64,000 nt of DNA from Pseudomonas sp. AOB-7 (GTDB taxonomy: Bacteria > Pseudomonadota > Gammaproteobacteria > Pseudomonadales > Pseudomonadaceae). The position numbers and the translations under genes are program-made. The DNA lies in the NCBI RefSeq assembly GCF_003696305.1, contig NZ_RFFK01000002.1, forward strand, positions 186,001 through 250,000. The letters run 5' to 3'. How positions within the stretch are numbered: the stretch's first letter is position 1; each line of letters opens with the position of its first letter. Of the stretch, positions 27,543-36,082 are shown in pieces. The notes beneath the pieces are model-generated. The model ran no database searches. It saw only the letters and a list, made by a program, of their open reading frames with translations, and had not been told where the DNA came from.

Positions 27543-27607
27543 GGTGGATGAGGTCTTCTGCATCCACCGTTACTCCTGTCAGAGTGGATCGATAAAGCGC
27601 GATCCAC
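27543..27607. repeat. Tandem hairpins downstream of cysG
   Basis: Two successive stem-loops: GGTGGATG / CATCCACC (27543-27568) and GTGGATCG / CGATCCAC (27584-27607). Related GTGGAT/ATCCAC hairpins are common intergenic repeats in Pseudomonas genomes. They may close both cysG and the convergent yqjG transcript. Confidence 0.55.
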
Positions 27608-27662
27608 CCTGCCGGATGGTGGCTTCTCCCGGGGGCGGCTTCAGCCGCGAATCAGCCTATTC

Positions 27663-28661
27663 CTAGCGCTGGAACACGCCCTTGCCCGGCAAGCGTTGGC
27701 GATCATGGGGGTGATTGAAGTCCAGCTTCGGCCCCTTCGGAATAACCCCGGTCGGGTTGATGCTGGCGTGGCTGGCGTAGTAGTGCGACTTGATATGGGT
27801 GAAGTCCACCGTCTCGGCGATCCCTGGCCACTGGTAGAGCTCGCGCAGCCAGTTGGACAGGTTCGGATAGTCCTCGAGGCGCCGCAGGTTGCACTTGAAA
27901 TGCCCGTGGTAGACGGCATCGAAGCGGATCAGCGTGGTGAACAGGCGGATATCGGCTTCGGTCAGGTACACACCGGCCAGGTAGCGTTGCTCGGCCAGTA
28001 GCGCCTCCAACTCGTCGAGGGCGGCGAACAGTTCGTCGAAGGCCTCCTCATAGGCCTCCTGAGTGGTGGCGAAGCCGGCACGGTAGACACCGTTGTTCAC
28101 CGCCGGGTAGATGCGCTCGTTGAGCTGGTCGATGCGCTCGCGCAGCGCTTCGGGATAGAAATCCAGGCGATTGCCGGTCAGCTCATCGAAGGCGGAGTTG
28201 AACATGCGGATGATCTCCGCCGATTCGTTGCTGACGATGCCGCCGGTGTGCCTGTCCCACAACGCCGGCACCGTGACCCGGCCGCTGTAGTGCGGGTCGT
28301 CGGCGGTGTAGCGCTGGTGCAGGTAGCGCAGGTCATCGAGGCGGTCGCCGCTGGAGCCGAAGGCGCGGTCGAAGGTCCAGCCATGCTCGCGCATCAGCCA
28401 GCCGACCACCGAAACCTCGATCAGTGGCTCCAGCCCCTTGAGCTTGCGCAGGATCAGCGTGCGGTGGGCCCAGGGGCAGGCCAGCGACACGTAGAGGTGG
28501 TAGCGTCCGGCCTCGGCCTTGAAGCCGCCGTCGCCGCTCGGCCCGGCACTGCCGTCGGCGGTGATCCAGTGGCGGCGCTGGGCGTTCTCGCGCTGGAAGC
28601 GACCGCTGTCCCCGGTGTCGTACCACTGGTCGTGCCAGCGTCCATCGATCAACAAGCCCAT
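27663..28661 (-). CDS. yqjG: Glutathionyl-hydroquinone reductase (Xi-class GST, YqjG-like)
   Basis: A 332-residue omega/Xi-class glutathione transferase that removes glutathione from glutathionyl-hydroquinones. The catalytic cysteine is in SLACPWAHRTLILRKLKGL (CPWA, the Xi-class motif). The N-terminal extension WHDQWYDTGDSGRFQRENA and the GST C-domain (YLTEADIRLFTTLIRFD) follow the family. Its symbol is by homology to E. coli yqjG. Confidence 0.93.
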   Translation of the reverse strand: MGLLIDGRWHDQWYDTGDSGRFQRENAQRRHWITADGSAGPSGDGGFKAEAGRYHLYVSLACPWAHRTLILRKLKGLEPLIEVSVVGWLMREHGWTFDRAFGSSGDRLDDLRYLHQRYTADDPHYSGRVTVPALWDRHTGGIVSNESAEIIRMFNSAFDELTGNRLDFYPEALRERIDQLNERIYPAVNNGVYRAGFATTQEAYEEAFDELFAALDELEALLAEQRYLAGVYLTEADIRLFTTLIRFDAVYHGHFKCNLRRLEDYPNLSNWLRELYQWPGIAETVDFTHIKSHYYASHASINPTGVIPKGPKLDFNHPHDRQRLPGKGVFQR

Positions 28662-28746
28662 CGCGCCTTCCTCCGTTTCGAATGAATCTGGAGTCTAGCG
28701 CCAGAGGCTCGATGGAAAGGTGGAAAAAACCGGTTGAACCCTTCGA

Positions 28747-29730
28747 TCAGTTCGATTGGAGGCGGCGGCTCCAGCGTCGCTCGGCTTCGGCGAACGCCTG
28801 CTCGCGCGGCAGCCCCAGGCCGCGCAGTGCCAGGGCCATGGTGGCGATCACCGCCAGACGGCCGTAAGCGTCTTCGCGCTCGCCGCGCCAGAAGACGAGC
28901 AGCTGTTCGGGCTGCAGGCTTTCCGGTTTGACGTGGCGCTGCGCCGACAGCGCCGGCCATTCCTCGTCCCAGGCCTGGCCGTCCTGCGTGCCATAGAGGT
29001 GGCAGGCGGCATCGGGATTGACCTCGATCTCGCCGCCTTCGCCCTTGATCACTATGGCGTGATCGCCGAGCAGCTGGCTGGCCTCGCGGTGCACCGCCTG
29101 GTAGCCGGGATGGAAGATGCTCTGCAGGCCGCAGCGTGCGCCGAGCGGATTGAGCACACGCGCCAGGGAATGAATCGGCGAGCGCAGGCCGAGGGTGTTG
29201 CGCAGGTCGATCATGCGCTGCAGCGCTGGCATCCAGTCGCCCAGGTGGCTGTAGGCGAGGCGGTGCTGTTGCAGGGCGGCGTCCACCGCCGACCAGTCGC
29301 GGCACAGGGGAATCCCCAGTGGTTGCAGCAACTGCTCGCAGTACAGGCGGCCGGCGGTATGCGCGCCACCGCCATGCAGGAAGATGCGCACGCCGCTGGC
29401 GGCCAGCGCCTTGGCCGCCAGCAGGTACCAGGGCAGATGCCGCTTCTTGCCGGCGTAGCTCGGCCAGTCCAGATCGACATCGATGGCAGGCGTTGCCAGG
29501 CGCGCGCGCACCGCCTCGGTGAAGCCGGCCAGTTCCTCGGCGCTTTCCTCCTTGTGCCGCAGCAGCATGAGGAAGGCGCCCAACTGAGTGTCCTCGGCCT
29601 TGCCGTCGAGCAGCAGACCCATGGCCTCGCGGGCTTCCTCGCGGGTCAGGCTGCGCGCGCCGCGCTTGCCCTTGCCGAGGATGCGCACGAACTGGGCGAA
29701 GGGGTGTTCGGCGGGAGTGATCAGGTTCAT
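28747..29730 (-). CDS. ybiB: TrpD2/YbiB-like nucleic-acid-binding protein
   Basis: A 327-residue protein with the anthranilate phosphoribosyltransferase fold (EEAREAMGLLLDGKAEDTQ is the TrpD N-domain pattern). The PRPP-binding residues of true TrpD are not evident, placing it in the TrpD2/YbiB group, which binds nucleic acids. I chose the ATG at 29728-29730 over a TTG two codons upstream; it overlaps the tusE stop (ATGA), so it is the last gene of the tus operon. Confidence 0.83.
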   Translation of the reverse strand: MNLITPAEHPFAQFVRILGKGKRGARSLTREEAREAMGLLLDGKAEDTQLGAFLMLLRHKEESAEELAGFTEAVRARLATPAIDVDLDWPSYAGKKRHLPWYLLAAKALAASGVRIFLHGGGAHTAGRLYCEQLLQPLGIPLCRDWSAVDAALQQHRLAYSHLGDWMPALQRMIDLRNTLGLRSPIHSLARVLNPLGARCGLQSIFHPGYQAVHREASQLLGDHAIVIKGEGGEIEVNPDAACHLYGTQDGQAWDEEWPALSAQRHVKPESLQPEQLLVFWRGEREDAYGRLAVIATMALALRGLGLPREQAFAEAERRWSRRLQSN

Positions 29731-30062
29731 AGGCAATTGGTCGGTTTCGGCAGGCCGGCGAGCTTGGCCGCCAGTTTGGCTGGGGTGCCCTTGAACAGGC
29801 GGTTGAGGTGCAGGCTGTTGCCCTTGTCCGGACCCAGCTTGAGGGCCACGTACTTGATCAGCGGGCGGTTGGCCGGCGACAGCTGGAATTCGGCGTAGAA
29901 GGCGCGCAGCAGCTGGAGAATCTCCCAGTGCTCGGCGCTCAGTGGCAGGTCTTCGGCCGCGGCCAGGGCCTCGGCGACCGGCTCGGACCAGTCCTGCAGG
30001 TCGACCAGGTAGCCGTCCTTGTCCAGGGCGATTTCACGGCCGTCGAGGTTCAGGACGTTCAT
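29727..30062 (-). CDS. tusE: Sulfurtransferase TusE
   Basis: A 111-residue DsrC-family protein that accepts persulfide from TusBCD and passes it to MnmA. The catalytic cysteine is penultimate (the protein ends TNCL), as in the family. MNVLNLDGREIALDKDGYL is the normal start; the ATG at 30060-30062 overlaps the tusB stop. Confidence 0.95.
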   Translation of the reverse strand: MNVLNLDGREIALDKDGYLVDLQDWSEPVAEALAAAEDLPLSAEHWEILQLLRAFYAEFQLSPANRPLIKYVALKLGPDKGNSLHLNRLFKGTPAKLAAKLAGLPKPTNCL

Positions 30063-30358
30063 AACCAGCTGTTGACCTTGGCGTAACGGCTGCACAGTTC
30101 GACGAAACCGGGGTAATCCACCGCCTGCACCCGTTCGGGCGCCGTCAGGCCGCGGGCAGCGAGGTCTTCGTCCAGCGCATAGAGGGCGATGCCGCTCGGC
30201 AGCAGTTGCAGCGCCTGCAGGTTGGCGGTGTTTGGCTGCAGCGCGTAGAGCGCATCGCCGGTGAGCAGCAGGGCATCGTTCGCGCCGAGCAGGCGCAGGC
30301 AGCTGACCAGGCGGCTGTCGGCGAAGGGCGAGTGAGAGAGGATATGCAGGGTGGCCAT
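30059..30358 (-). CDS. tusB: Sulfurtransferase complex subunit TusB
   Basis: A 99-residue DsrH-like subunit of the TusBCD heterohexamer. It begins MATLHILSHSPFADSRLVSCL and has the DAVYAL-like segment GDALYALQPN. ATGA overlaps join it to tusC upstream and tusE downstream. Confidence 0.93.
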   Translation of the reverse strand: MATLHILSHSPFADSRLVSCLRLLGANDALLLTGDALYALQPNTANLQALQLLPSGIALYALDEDLAARGLTAPERVQAVDYPGFVELCSRYAKVNSWL

Positions 30359-30717
30359 CAGAGGGTGATCACCTGGTCGTAGCGGTCGAGTAGGCTGGTC
30401 AGTGCGCCGTCGTCCAGGCGCTGCACCGCGAGCTGCAACTCGGCATCGTCGAGGCCGCGCTCGCTCAGGCTGCGGGCGCTGGCATATAGCGCCTCCACGC
30501 CGAACAGCGGCAGGGCCTGCAGGTTGGCACCGAGATCCTTCTGTTGCACGGCCCCGGGCTGTTGGCCGGCGGCCAGCTGGAACACGCCATCGTCGAGAAA
30601 CAGCAGGCCGATGGGCAGGTCGAAGGCGCCGCCGGCCAGGGCGATGTCCAGTGCCTCGCGGGCACCGGGGCCGCTCCAGGGCGCCTGACGACTGATGATC
30701 AGCAGCGACTTGCTCAT
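30358..30717 (-). CDS. tusC: Sulfurtransferase complex subunit TusC
   Basis: A 119-residue DsrF-like subunit. SKSLLIISRQAPWSGPGAREALDIAL and GLLFLDDGVFQL are typical. It overlaps tusD by one base and tusB by one base of the stop, so the three are translationally coupled. Confidence 0.93.
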   Translation of the reverse strand: MSKSLLIISRQAPWSGPGAREALDIALAGGAFDLPIGLLFLDDGVFQLAAGQQPGAVQQKDLGANLQALPLFGVEALYASARSLSERGLDDAELQLAVQRLDDGALTSLLDRYDQVITL

Positions 30718-31109
30718 TACTGGCCTCCGAAGCAGATCAGGCGGTCGGCCTGCTGCGCCGCCTCATGCAACTGGCCGAGGCCGGACAGCTCCCAGGGCGC
30801 CTGCAGGTTGGCCGCCGGCCGTGCGTAACGCTGCGCCTCATCGGCATCGAGCACGCCGCGGCGCAGGGCGGCGGCGATGCACACCACGGCGTCCAGCCCG
30901 TGCTCGCTGACGAACTCGCGCCATTCCCGCGGCAGGTCGAGCTCGTCCTGCGGGCTGACCACGTTGCTGGCCGCGCTGTGCACGCCGTCCTGGTAGAAGA
31001 ACAGGCGCACGATCTCGTGGCCGCCGGCCAGGGCGGCCTGGGCGAAACGCAGGGCGCGGCGGGAGGCGGGCAGATGGGGCGCAGCGAACAGGGCGATGGC
31101 GAATTTCAT
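30717..31109 (-). CDS. tusD: Sulfurtransferase complex subunit TusD
   Basis: A 130-residue DsrE-like subunit that carries the persulfide-accepting cysteine, seen in GLDAVVCIAAALRRGV. The ATG at 31107-31109 (MKFAIALFAAPH) is the family start; 35 further in-frame codons upstream show no similarity. It is first in the tusDCBE-ybiB operon. Confidence 0.94.
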   Translation of the reverse strand: MKFAIALFAAPHLPASRRALRFAQAALAGGHEIVRLFFYQDGVHSAASNVVSPQDELDLPREWREFVSEHGLDAVVCIAAALRRGVLDADEAQRYARPAANLQAPWELSGLGQLHEAAQQADRLICFGGQ

Positions 31110-31220
31110 GGAGCGTCCGGCGAGGCAAACTGACGGCAATGATAAGGCCAGGGGCGCATGGCAGACAAAGAGTCCTTGACGGTGTCTTGGTGGGCGCGGG
31201 CTTTGCGCCAACAAGCGCGC

Positions 31221-31246
31221 AAAGAAAAGCCCGCCGAGGCGGGCTT
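31221..31246 (-). terminator. Rho-independent terminator of the yccA-like gene
   Basis: On the minus strand the stem AAGCCCGCC / GGCGGGCTT (31227-31246) is followed by TTTCTTT. It lies about 20 bases past the stop of the gene at 31265. Confidence 0.88.
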
Positions 31247-31264
31247 GAAGGGGGACGAAAAGGA

Positions 31265-31933
31265 TCAGTCGTCGCCGCCCATGATGCCGAAGATCTGCAG
31301 CAGGCTGACGAACAGGTTGTAGATCGACACGTACAGGCTGATGGTGGCCATGATGTAGTTGCGCTCGCCGCCATGGATGATGGCGCTGGTCTGATAGAGG
31401 ATGCAGACCGAGGAGAACAGCACGAAGCCGGCACTGATGGCCAGTTGCAGGCCGCTGATCTGGAAGAAGAAGCTGGCCAGCACGGCGGCGAGCAGGACGA
31501 AGAAGCCGGCGGTGATGAAGCCGCTGAGGAAGCTCATGTCCTTGCGGGTGGTCAGCACATAGGCGGACAGGCCGCAGAATACCAGCGCGGTCATGGAGAA
31601 GGCCGAGCTGATCACCTCGGCGCCGTTGGCCATGCCCAGGTAGCGGTTGAGGATCGGCCCGAGGGTGTAGCCCATGAAGCCGGTCAGCGCCAGGGTGGAA
31701 ACCAGGCCCCAGGCCGAGTCACGCAGCTTGTAGGTGAGGAAGAACAGGCCGTAGAAGCCGATCAGCACCACGAAGAAGTTCGGGTAGGGCAGGTTGGCGC
31801 GCTGGCTGAGGAAGGCGACCAGGCCGCTGAAGGCCAGGGTGATGGCCAGCAGGCCGTAGGTATTGCGCAGGACGCGGCTGACTTCCAGCTGCTCGGCCTG
31901 CGAGTGATTGAGTACGTAGTCTTGCTCTTGCAT
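31265..31933 (-). CDS. yccA: Bax inhibitor-1/YccA family membrane protein
   Basis: A 222-residue protein with seven predicted membrane helices and the BI-1 family pattern, e.g. LRNTYGLLAITLAFSGLVAF, NGAEVISSAFSMTALVF and the terminal acidic GIMGGDD. In E. coli YccA is an FtsH substrate and modulates FtsH. I chose the ATG at 31931-31933 (MQEQDYVLNHSQ); the long upstream in-frame extension runs into the tRNA-Ser gene on the other strand. An FtsH paralogue is encoded at 54.4 kb. Confidence 0.92.
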   Translation of the reverse strand: MQEQDYVLNHSQAEQLEVSRVLRNTYGLLAITLAFSGLVAFLSQRANLPYPNFFVVLIGFYGLFFLTYKLRDSAWGLVSTLALTGFMGYTLGPILNRYLGMANGAEVISSAFSMTALVFCGLSAYVLTTRKDMSFLSGFITAGFFVLLAAVLASFFFQISGLQLAISAGFVLFSSVCILYQTSAIIHGGERNYIMATISLYVSIYNLFVSLLQIFGIMGGDD

Positions 31934-32063
31934 GGCGACGCTCCTGTGGCACAAGGGTTCCGATATTCGAATGTTCCCGATCATAGCAGAGCCCGGCGCA
32001 GTGCCAAGGCGCAGAGTTTGACAGTGTGTTGCGTTCCGGTAAGATTGCCGCCCGCACTGCAGC

Positions 32064-32151
32064 GGAGGTGTGGCCGAGTGGTTTAAGGCAACGGTCTTGA
32101 AAACCGTCGATGGGCAACTATCCGTGAGTTCGAATCTCACCGCCTCCGCCA
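32064..32151 (+). tRNA. tRNA-Ser (anticodon TGA)
   Basis: An 88-base class II tRNA with acceptor GGAGGTG / CGCCTCC, a long variable arm, the T-loop GTTCGAATC and an encoded CCA. The anticodon loop CTTGAAA gives TGA, reading UCN serine codons. Confidence 0.97.
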
Positions 32152-32310
32152 ATTCCTTTTGCCTTGACGCAATTTCTGATCTTTATCTGGCGCTTGCTTT
32201 TTGACTGCCGTGCGCCAAGCTAGGTCAGGCCTTGGCTTTTTGCTAAGGTGACCGACAAGTTCAACCTCACCGCGTACGCGGTGGCTGACAAGGTGCAACG
32301 AGGTGGCCGA

Positions 32311-32955
32311 TTGATTAGGGTGCTGGTGGTCGACGACCACGATCTGGTTCGCACAGGCATTACGCGCATGCTCGCCGACATCGACGGCCTGCAGGTGGTG
32401 GGCGAGGCCTGCACCGGGGAAGAATCCCTGCTCAAGGTGCGTGAGCTCAAGCCGGACGTGGTGCTGATGGACGTCAAGATGCCCGGCATCGGCGGCCTGG
32501 AAGCCACGCGCAAGCTGATGCGCAGCCATCCCGACATCAAGGTCGTCGCCGTCACCGTATGCGAGGAAGATCCCTTCCCCACGCGCCTGTTGCAGGCCGG
32601 CGCCGCCGGTTACCTGACCAAGGGCGCGGCGCTGGAGGAGATGGTCCAGGCCATCCGCCTGGTGTTCGCCGGCCAGCGCTACATCGACCCGCAGATCGCC
32701 CAACAACTGGCACTGAAGTCCTTCCAGCCGCAGAGCAACGGCTCGCCGTTCGACCTGCTGTCCGAGCGCGAGATCCAGATCGCGTTGATGATTGCCAACT
32801 GCCACAAGGTGCAGAACATCTCGGACAAGCTGTGCCTGTCGCCGAAGACGGTCAATACCTACCGCTACCGCATCTTCGAGAAGCTCTCCATCACCAGCGA
32901 CGTCGAGTTGGCGCTGCTCGCGGTGCGCCACGGCATGGTCGACGCCGTCAGCTGA
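32311..32955 (+). CDS. gacA: Response regulator GacA
   Basis: A 214-residue LuxR/FixJ-class response regulator of the GacS/GacA system that switches on RsmY/RsmZ-type small RNAs. The receiver domain has [13 protein letters not shown] with the acidic pair and phospho-acceptor Asp in [11 protein letters not shown]; the C-terminal HTH reads [18 protein letters not shown] chose the TTG at 32311 ([10 protein letters not shown]), preceded by CGAGGTGG, because it gives the exact family length and Pseudomonas gacA is known to start with TTG. It is three bases upstream of uvrC. Confidence 0.95.
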   Translation: MIRVLVVDDHDLVRTGITRMLADIDGLQVVGEACTGEESLLKVRELKPDVVLMDVKMPGIGGLEATRKLMRSHPDIKVVAVTVCEEDPFPTRLLQAGAAGYLTKGAALEEMVQAIRLVFAGQRYIDPQIAQQLALKSFQPQSNGSPFDLLSEREIQIALMIANCHKVQNISDKLCLSPKTVNTYRYRIFEKLSITSDVELALLAVRHGMVDAVS

Positions 32956-32957
32956 AG

Positions 32958-34781
32958 ATGTCCGCCCCCTTCGATTCGAGTGCCTTCCTGGCGACCTGCA
33001 GCGGTCGCCCCGGCGTCTATCGCATGTTCGACGGCGAGGCCAAGCTGCTCTACGTCGGCAAGGCGAAGAACCTGAAGAAACGCCTGGCCAGCTATTTCCG
33101 CAAGACCGGCCAGGCGCCCAAGACCGCCGCCCTGGTGGCGCGCATCGCGCAAATCGAAACCACCATCACCGCCAACGAGACCGAGGCGCTGCTGCTCGAG
33201 CAGACCCTGATCAAGGAATGGCGGCCGCCGTACAACATCCTGCTGCGCGACGATAAGTCCTATCCCTACGTGTTTCTCTCCGACGGCGACTTCCCGCGCC
33301 TGGGCATCCATCGCGGCGCCAAGAAGGCCAAGGGGCGCTACTTCGGCCCCTATCCCAGTGCGCTGGCGATCCGCGAGAGCCTCAGCCTGCTGCAGAAGAC
33401 CTTCCTCGTCCGCCAGTGCGAGGACAGCTACTACAAGAACCGCACGCGGCCATGCCTGCAGTATCAGATCAAGCGCTGCAAGGGGCCTTGCGTCGGCCTG
33501 GTCACGCCCGAGGAATACGCCGAGGACGTGCGCCACTCGGTGATGTTCCTCGAAGGGCGCAGCAACGCCCTGAGCGACGAACTTTCCGCCGGCATGGAAA
33601 AGGCCGCCATGGCCCTGGAGTTCGAGCGCGCCGCCGAGCTGCGCGATCAGATCGCCCTGCTGCGCCGGGTGCAGGATCAGCAGAGCATGGAAGGCGGCAG
33701 CGGCGACGTCGACGTGATCGCGGTGATGCTCAATCCCGGCGGCGCCTGCGTGCACCTGATCAGCGTGCGCGGTGGCCGGGTGCTGGGCAGCAAGAACTTC
33801 TTCCCTCAGGTGGCGATCGAGGAGGAGGGCGGCGACGTGCTGATGGCCTTCCTCGCCCAGTACTACCTGGGCAATGTCGAGCGCGACCTGCCGAGCGAGC
33901 TGATCGTCAACGTGCAGCACGAGGATTTCGCCACCCTGATCGAGGCGGTCGAATCCTTGCGCGGGCGCAGCCTGAGCATCAGCCATCGCGTGCGCGGCAC
34001 CCGCGCGCGCTGGCAGCAACTGGCGGTGACCAATGCCGAGCAGGCGCTGGCCGCGCGTCTGGCCAATCGTCAGCATCTGGCCGAGCGCTTCGAGGCGCTG
34101 GCCACGGTGCTGCAGATGGACGAGCCGCCGCAGCGCATGGAGTGCTTCGATATCAGCCATTCCAGCGGCGAGGCGACGGTGGCGTCCTGCGTGGTGTTCG
34201 GCCCGGAAGGCCCGCTCAAATCCGATTACCGCCGCTTCAATATCGAGGGCGTCACCGCCGGCGACGACTACGCGGCGATGCATCAGGCGCTGACCCGGCG
34301 CTTCAGCAAGCTCAAGGACGGCGAAGGCAAGCTGCCGGACGTGCTGCTGGTGGATGGCGGCAAGGGCCAACTGGCCATGGCTCGCGAGGTGCTGCAGGAG
34401 CTGGCGGTGCCCGACCTGGTCCTGCTCGGCGTGGCCAAGGGCACCACGCGCAAGCCGGGGTTGGAGGTGCTCTATCTGAACGATGCCGAGCACGAATTCA
34501 CCCTGCCGGGCAACTCGCCGGCGCTGCATCTGATTCAGCAGATTCGCGACGAGTCGCACCGTTTCGCCATCACCGGCCACCGCGCCCGGCGTGGCAAGGC
34601 GCGGCGCACCTCGAGCCTGGAGGAGGTGGCTGGCGTCGGCCCGAAGCGCCGGCGCGAGCTGCTCAACCACTTCGGCGGCCTGCAGGAACTGTCCCGCGCC
34701 AGCGCCGAGGAAATCGCCAAGGCGCCGGGAATCAGCAAAAAGCTCGCCGAGTTGATTTATGCCACCTTGCACAGCGAGTAG
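32958..34781 (+). CDS. uvrC: Excinuclease ABC subunit C
   Basis: A 607-residue nuclease that makes both incisions in nucleotide-excision repair. Layout: GIY-YIG domain ([21 protein letters not shown]), UvrB-binding UVR motif (residues ~200-235), RNase H-like C-nuclease ([35 protein letters not shown]) and a terminal (HhH)2 pair ([19 protein letters not shown]). The gacA-uvrC order is conserved across gammaproteobacteria. Confidence 0.97.
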   Translation: MSAPFDSSAFLATCSGRPGVYRMFDGEAKLLYVGKAKNLKKRLASYFRKTGQAPKTAALVARIAQIETTITANETEALLLEQTLIKEWRPPYNILLRDDKSYPYVFLSDGDFPRLGIHRGAKKAKGRYFGPYPSALAIRESLSLLQKTFLVRQCEDSYYKNRTRPCLQYQIKRCKGPCVGLVTPEEYAEDVRHSVMFLEGRSNALSDELSAGMEKAAMALEFERAAELRDQIALLRRVQDQQSMEGGSGDVDVIAVMLNPGGACVHLISVRGGRVLGSKNFFPQVAIEEEGGDVLMAFLAQYYLGNVERDLPSELIVNVQHEDFATLIEAVESLRGRSLSISHRVRGTRARWQQLAVTNAEQALAARLANRQHLAERFEALATVLQMDEPPQRMECFDISHSSGEATVASCVVFGPEGPLKSDYRRFNIEGVTAGDDYAAMHQALTRRFSKLKDGEGKLPDVLLVDGGKGQLAMAREVLQELAVPDLVLLGVAKGTTRKPGLEVLYLNDAEHEFTLPGNSPALHLIQQIRDESHRFAITGHRARRGKARRTSSLEEVAGVGPKRRRELLNHFGGLQELSRASAEEIAKAPGISKKLAELIYATLHSE

Positions 34782-34814
34782 AATGCCCGCTCACCTCGCA
34801 GCCCAGTTGTGCCG

Positions 34815-35375
34815 ATGAATATCCCCAACTTGCTTACCGTGCTCCGGGTTCTGCTGATCCCGGTCTTCATCCTGCTGTTCTACTTGCCGTTTTCCTGGAG
34901 CTACTGGGCCGCCAGCGCAGTCTTCGCCATCGCCGCCGTGACCGATTGGCTGGACGGCTATCTGGCACGGCGCTGGGAGCAGGGCACGCCGTTCGGCGCC
35001 TTCCTCGACCCGGTGGCGGACAAGCTGATGGTGGCGGTGGCCCTGGTGCTGCTGGCCGCCGAGCACTCCAACCTGTGGCTGACCCTGGCCGCGGCGACCA
35101 TCATCGGACGCGAGATCGTGGTCTCCGCGCTGCGCGAATGGATGGCCGAACTGGGTGCGCGCGCGCATGTGGCGGTGTCCAATCTGGGTAAATGGAAAAC
35201 CGCGGCGCAGATGGTGGCGCTGGTGATCCTGCTGGCCAATCCGCCGCAATTCACCTTCTGGGTATTGCTCGGTTATGCCCTGCTGATCATCGCCGCAGTG
35301 CTGACGTTGTGGTCGATGCTGCAGTACCTGCTGGCCGCCTGGCCGCACCTGCGCACCACCTCGGAAAAGAAATAA
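34815..35375 (+). CDS. pgsA: CDP-diacylglycerol--glycerol-3-phosphate 3-phosphatidyltransferase
   Basis: A 186-residue membrane enzyme that makes phosphatidylglycerol phosphate. The CDP-alcohol phosphotransferase motif D(x)2DG(x)2AR(x)8G(x)3D(x)3D is seen in [14 protein letters not shown] through FLDPVADK. Start at the ATG 34815 ([12 protein letters not shown]), 33 bases past uvrC; a GTG two codons upstream is possible but less likely. Confidence 0.96.
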   Translation: MNIPNLLTVLRVLLIPVFILLFYLPFSWSYWAASAVFAIAAVTDWLDGYLARRWEQGTPFGAFLDPVADKLMVAVALVLLAAEHSNLWLTLAAATIIGREIVVSALREWMAELGARAHVAVSNLGKWKTAAQMVALVILLANPPQFTFWVLLGYALLIIAAVLTLWSMLQYLLAAWPHLRTTSEKK

Positions 35376-35394
35376 GTATTTTTGAATCAAAGGG

Positions 35395-35422
35395 TTGACG
35401 CGGCGATTCGATTCTATAGAAT
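35395..35422 (+). promoter_or_regulatory. Sigma-70 promoter of the tRNA-Gly/Cys unit
   Basis: A -35 box TTGACG (35395-35400) and a -10 box TAGAAT (35417-35422) are 16 bases apart, about 20 bases before the tRNA-Gly. Confidence 0.75.
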
Positions 35423-35442
35423 GGCGCCCGTCACCAAGACAA

Positions 35443-35518
<76 letters not shown>

Positions 35519-35556
35519 GTTTTACACGAGTCGCCACGGCGGCTCGTTTGATTTAA

Positions 35557-35630
35557 GGCTGAGTTGCAGAGTGGTTATGCACCGGATTGCAAATCCGTGA
35601 ACGCCGGTTCGATTCCGACCTCAGCCTCCA
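35557..35630 (+). tRNA. tRNA-Cys (anticodon GCA)
   Basis: A 74-base cloverleaf: acceptor GGCTGAG / CTCAGCC, anticodon loop ATTGCAAAT (GCA), T-arm GGTTCGATTCC, encoded CCA. It shares a transcript with the tRNA-Gly 38 bases upstream. Confidence 0.97.
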
Positions 35631-35634
35631 ATTC

Positions 35635-35672
35635 AAAAAGCCTCGTAGATCCATGATTTACGAGGCTTTTTT
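35635..35672 (+). terminator. Terminator of the tRNA-Gly/Cys transcript
   Basis: A 13-bp stem AAAAAGCCTCGTA / TACGAGGCTTTTT (35635-35671) ends in a T-run, five bases past the tRNA-Cys CCA. Confidence 0.92.
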
Positions 35673-35697
35673 ATTACCCCAAGGCAATCCCCATGCC

Positions 35698-35726
35698 TTG
35701 CGGCTGCTGTAGGCGCTGTATATAGT
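35698..35726 (+). promoter_or_regulatory. Sigma-70 promoter of tRNA-Leu
   Basis: TTGCGG (35698-35703) and TATAGT (35721-35726) with a 17-base spacer, 24 bases before the tRNA-Leu, after the terminator that isolates it from tRNA-Cys. Confidence 0.7.
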
Positions 35727-35750
35727 CCAGCCCTTCAGCGCAGCGCTACC

Positions 35751-35837
35751 GCCCGAATGGCGAAATCGGTAGACGCAGGGGACTTAAAATCCCTCGCCAG
35801 CAATGGCATGCCGGTTCGAGTCCGGCTTCGGGCACCA
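35751..35837 (+). tRNA. tRNA-Leu (anticodon TAA)
   Basis: An 87-base class II tRNA: acceptor GCCCGAA / TTCGGGC, anticodon loop CTTAAAA (TAA), long variable arm, T-arm GGTTCGAGTCC, encoded CCA. It is the last core-type gene before the accessory region. Confidence 0.97.
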
Positions 35838-36082
35838 CTTCAAATCAAGTGCTTACGGATTTTCTGGGTCGCGCCAGTTCGTCCGCAATTCTATTTTTTC
35901 CGCAATTATCTTGTTGGCGATACCTCTTTGCCTCGGCGCCCTCTGATCTAGTGTTTTGTCATGACCATCGTCGCGCGCACTGCTTGCAGCGCGGCGGAGG
36001 AGATTCGCGCCTACCTGGCGTCCGGCGCGATCCGTTGATCCCGATAGGCCTGGCCATGGGCCGGCATGGGTGGAGTCGAACG

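Noticed and set aside
35960-36037. A 25-codon ORF (MTIVARTACSAAEEIRAYL...) before the ATP-grasp-like gene
   Set aside because: Too short and without recognisable similarity or clear ribosome-binding site.
36020-36040. TTGATCCCGATAGG as a further ANR box
   Set aside because: Only the left half-site fits; the right half (ATAGG) does not.
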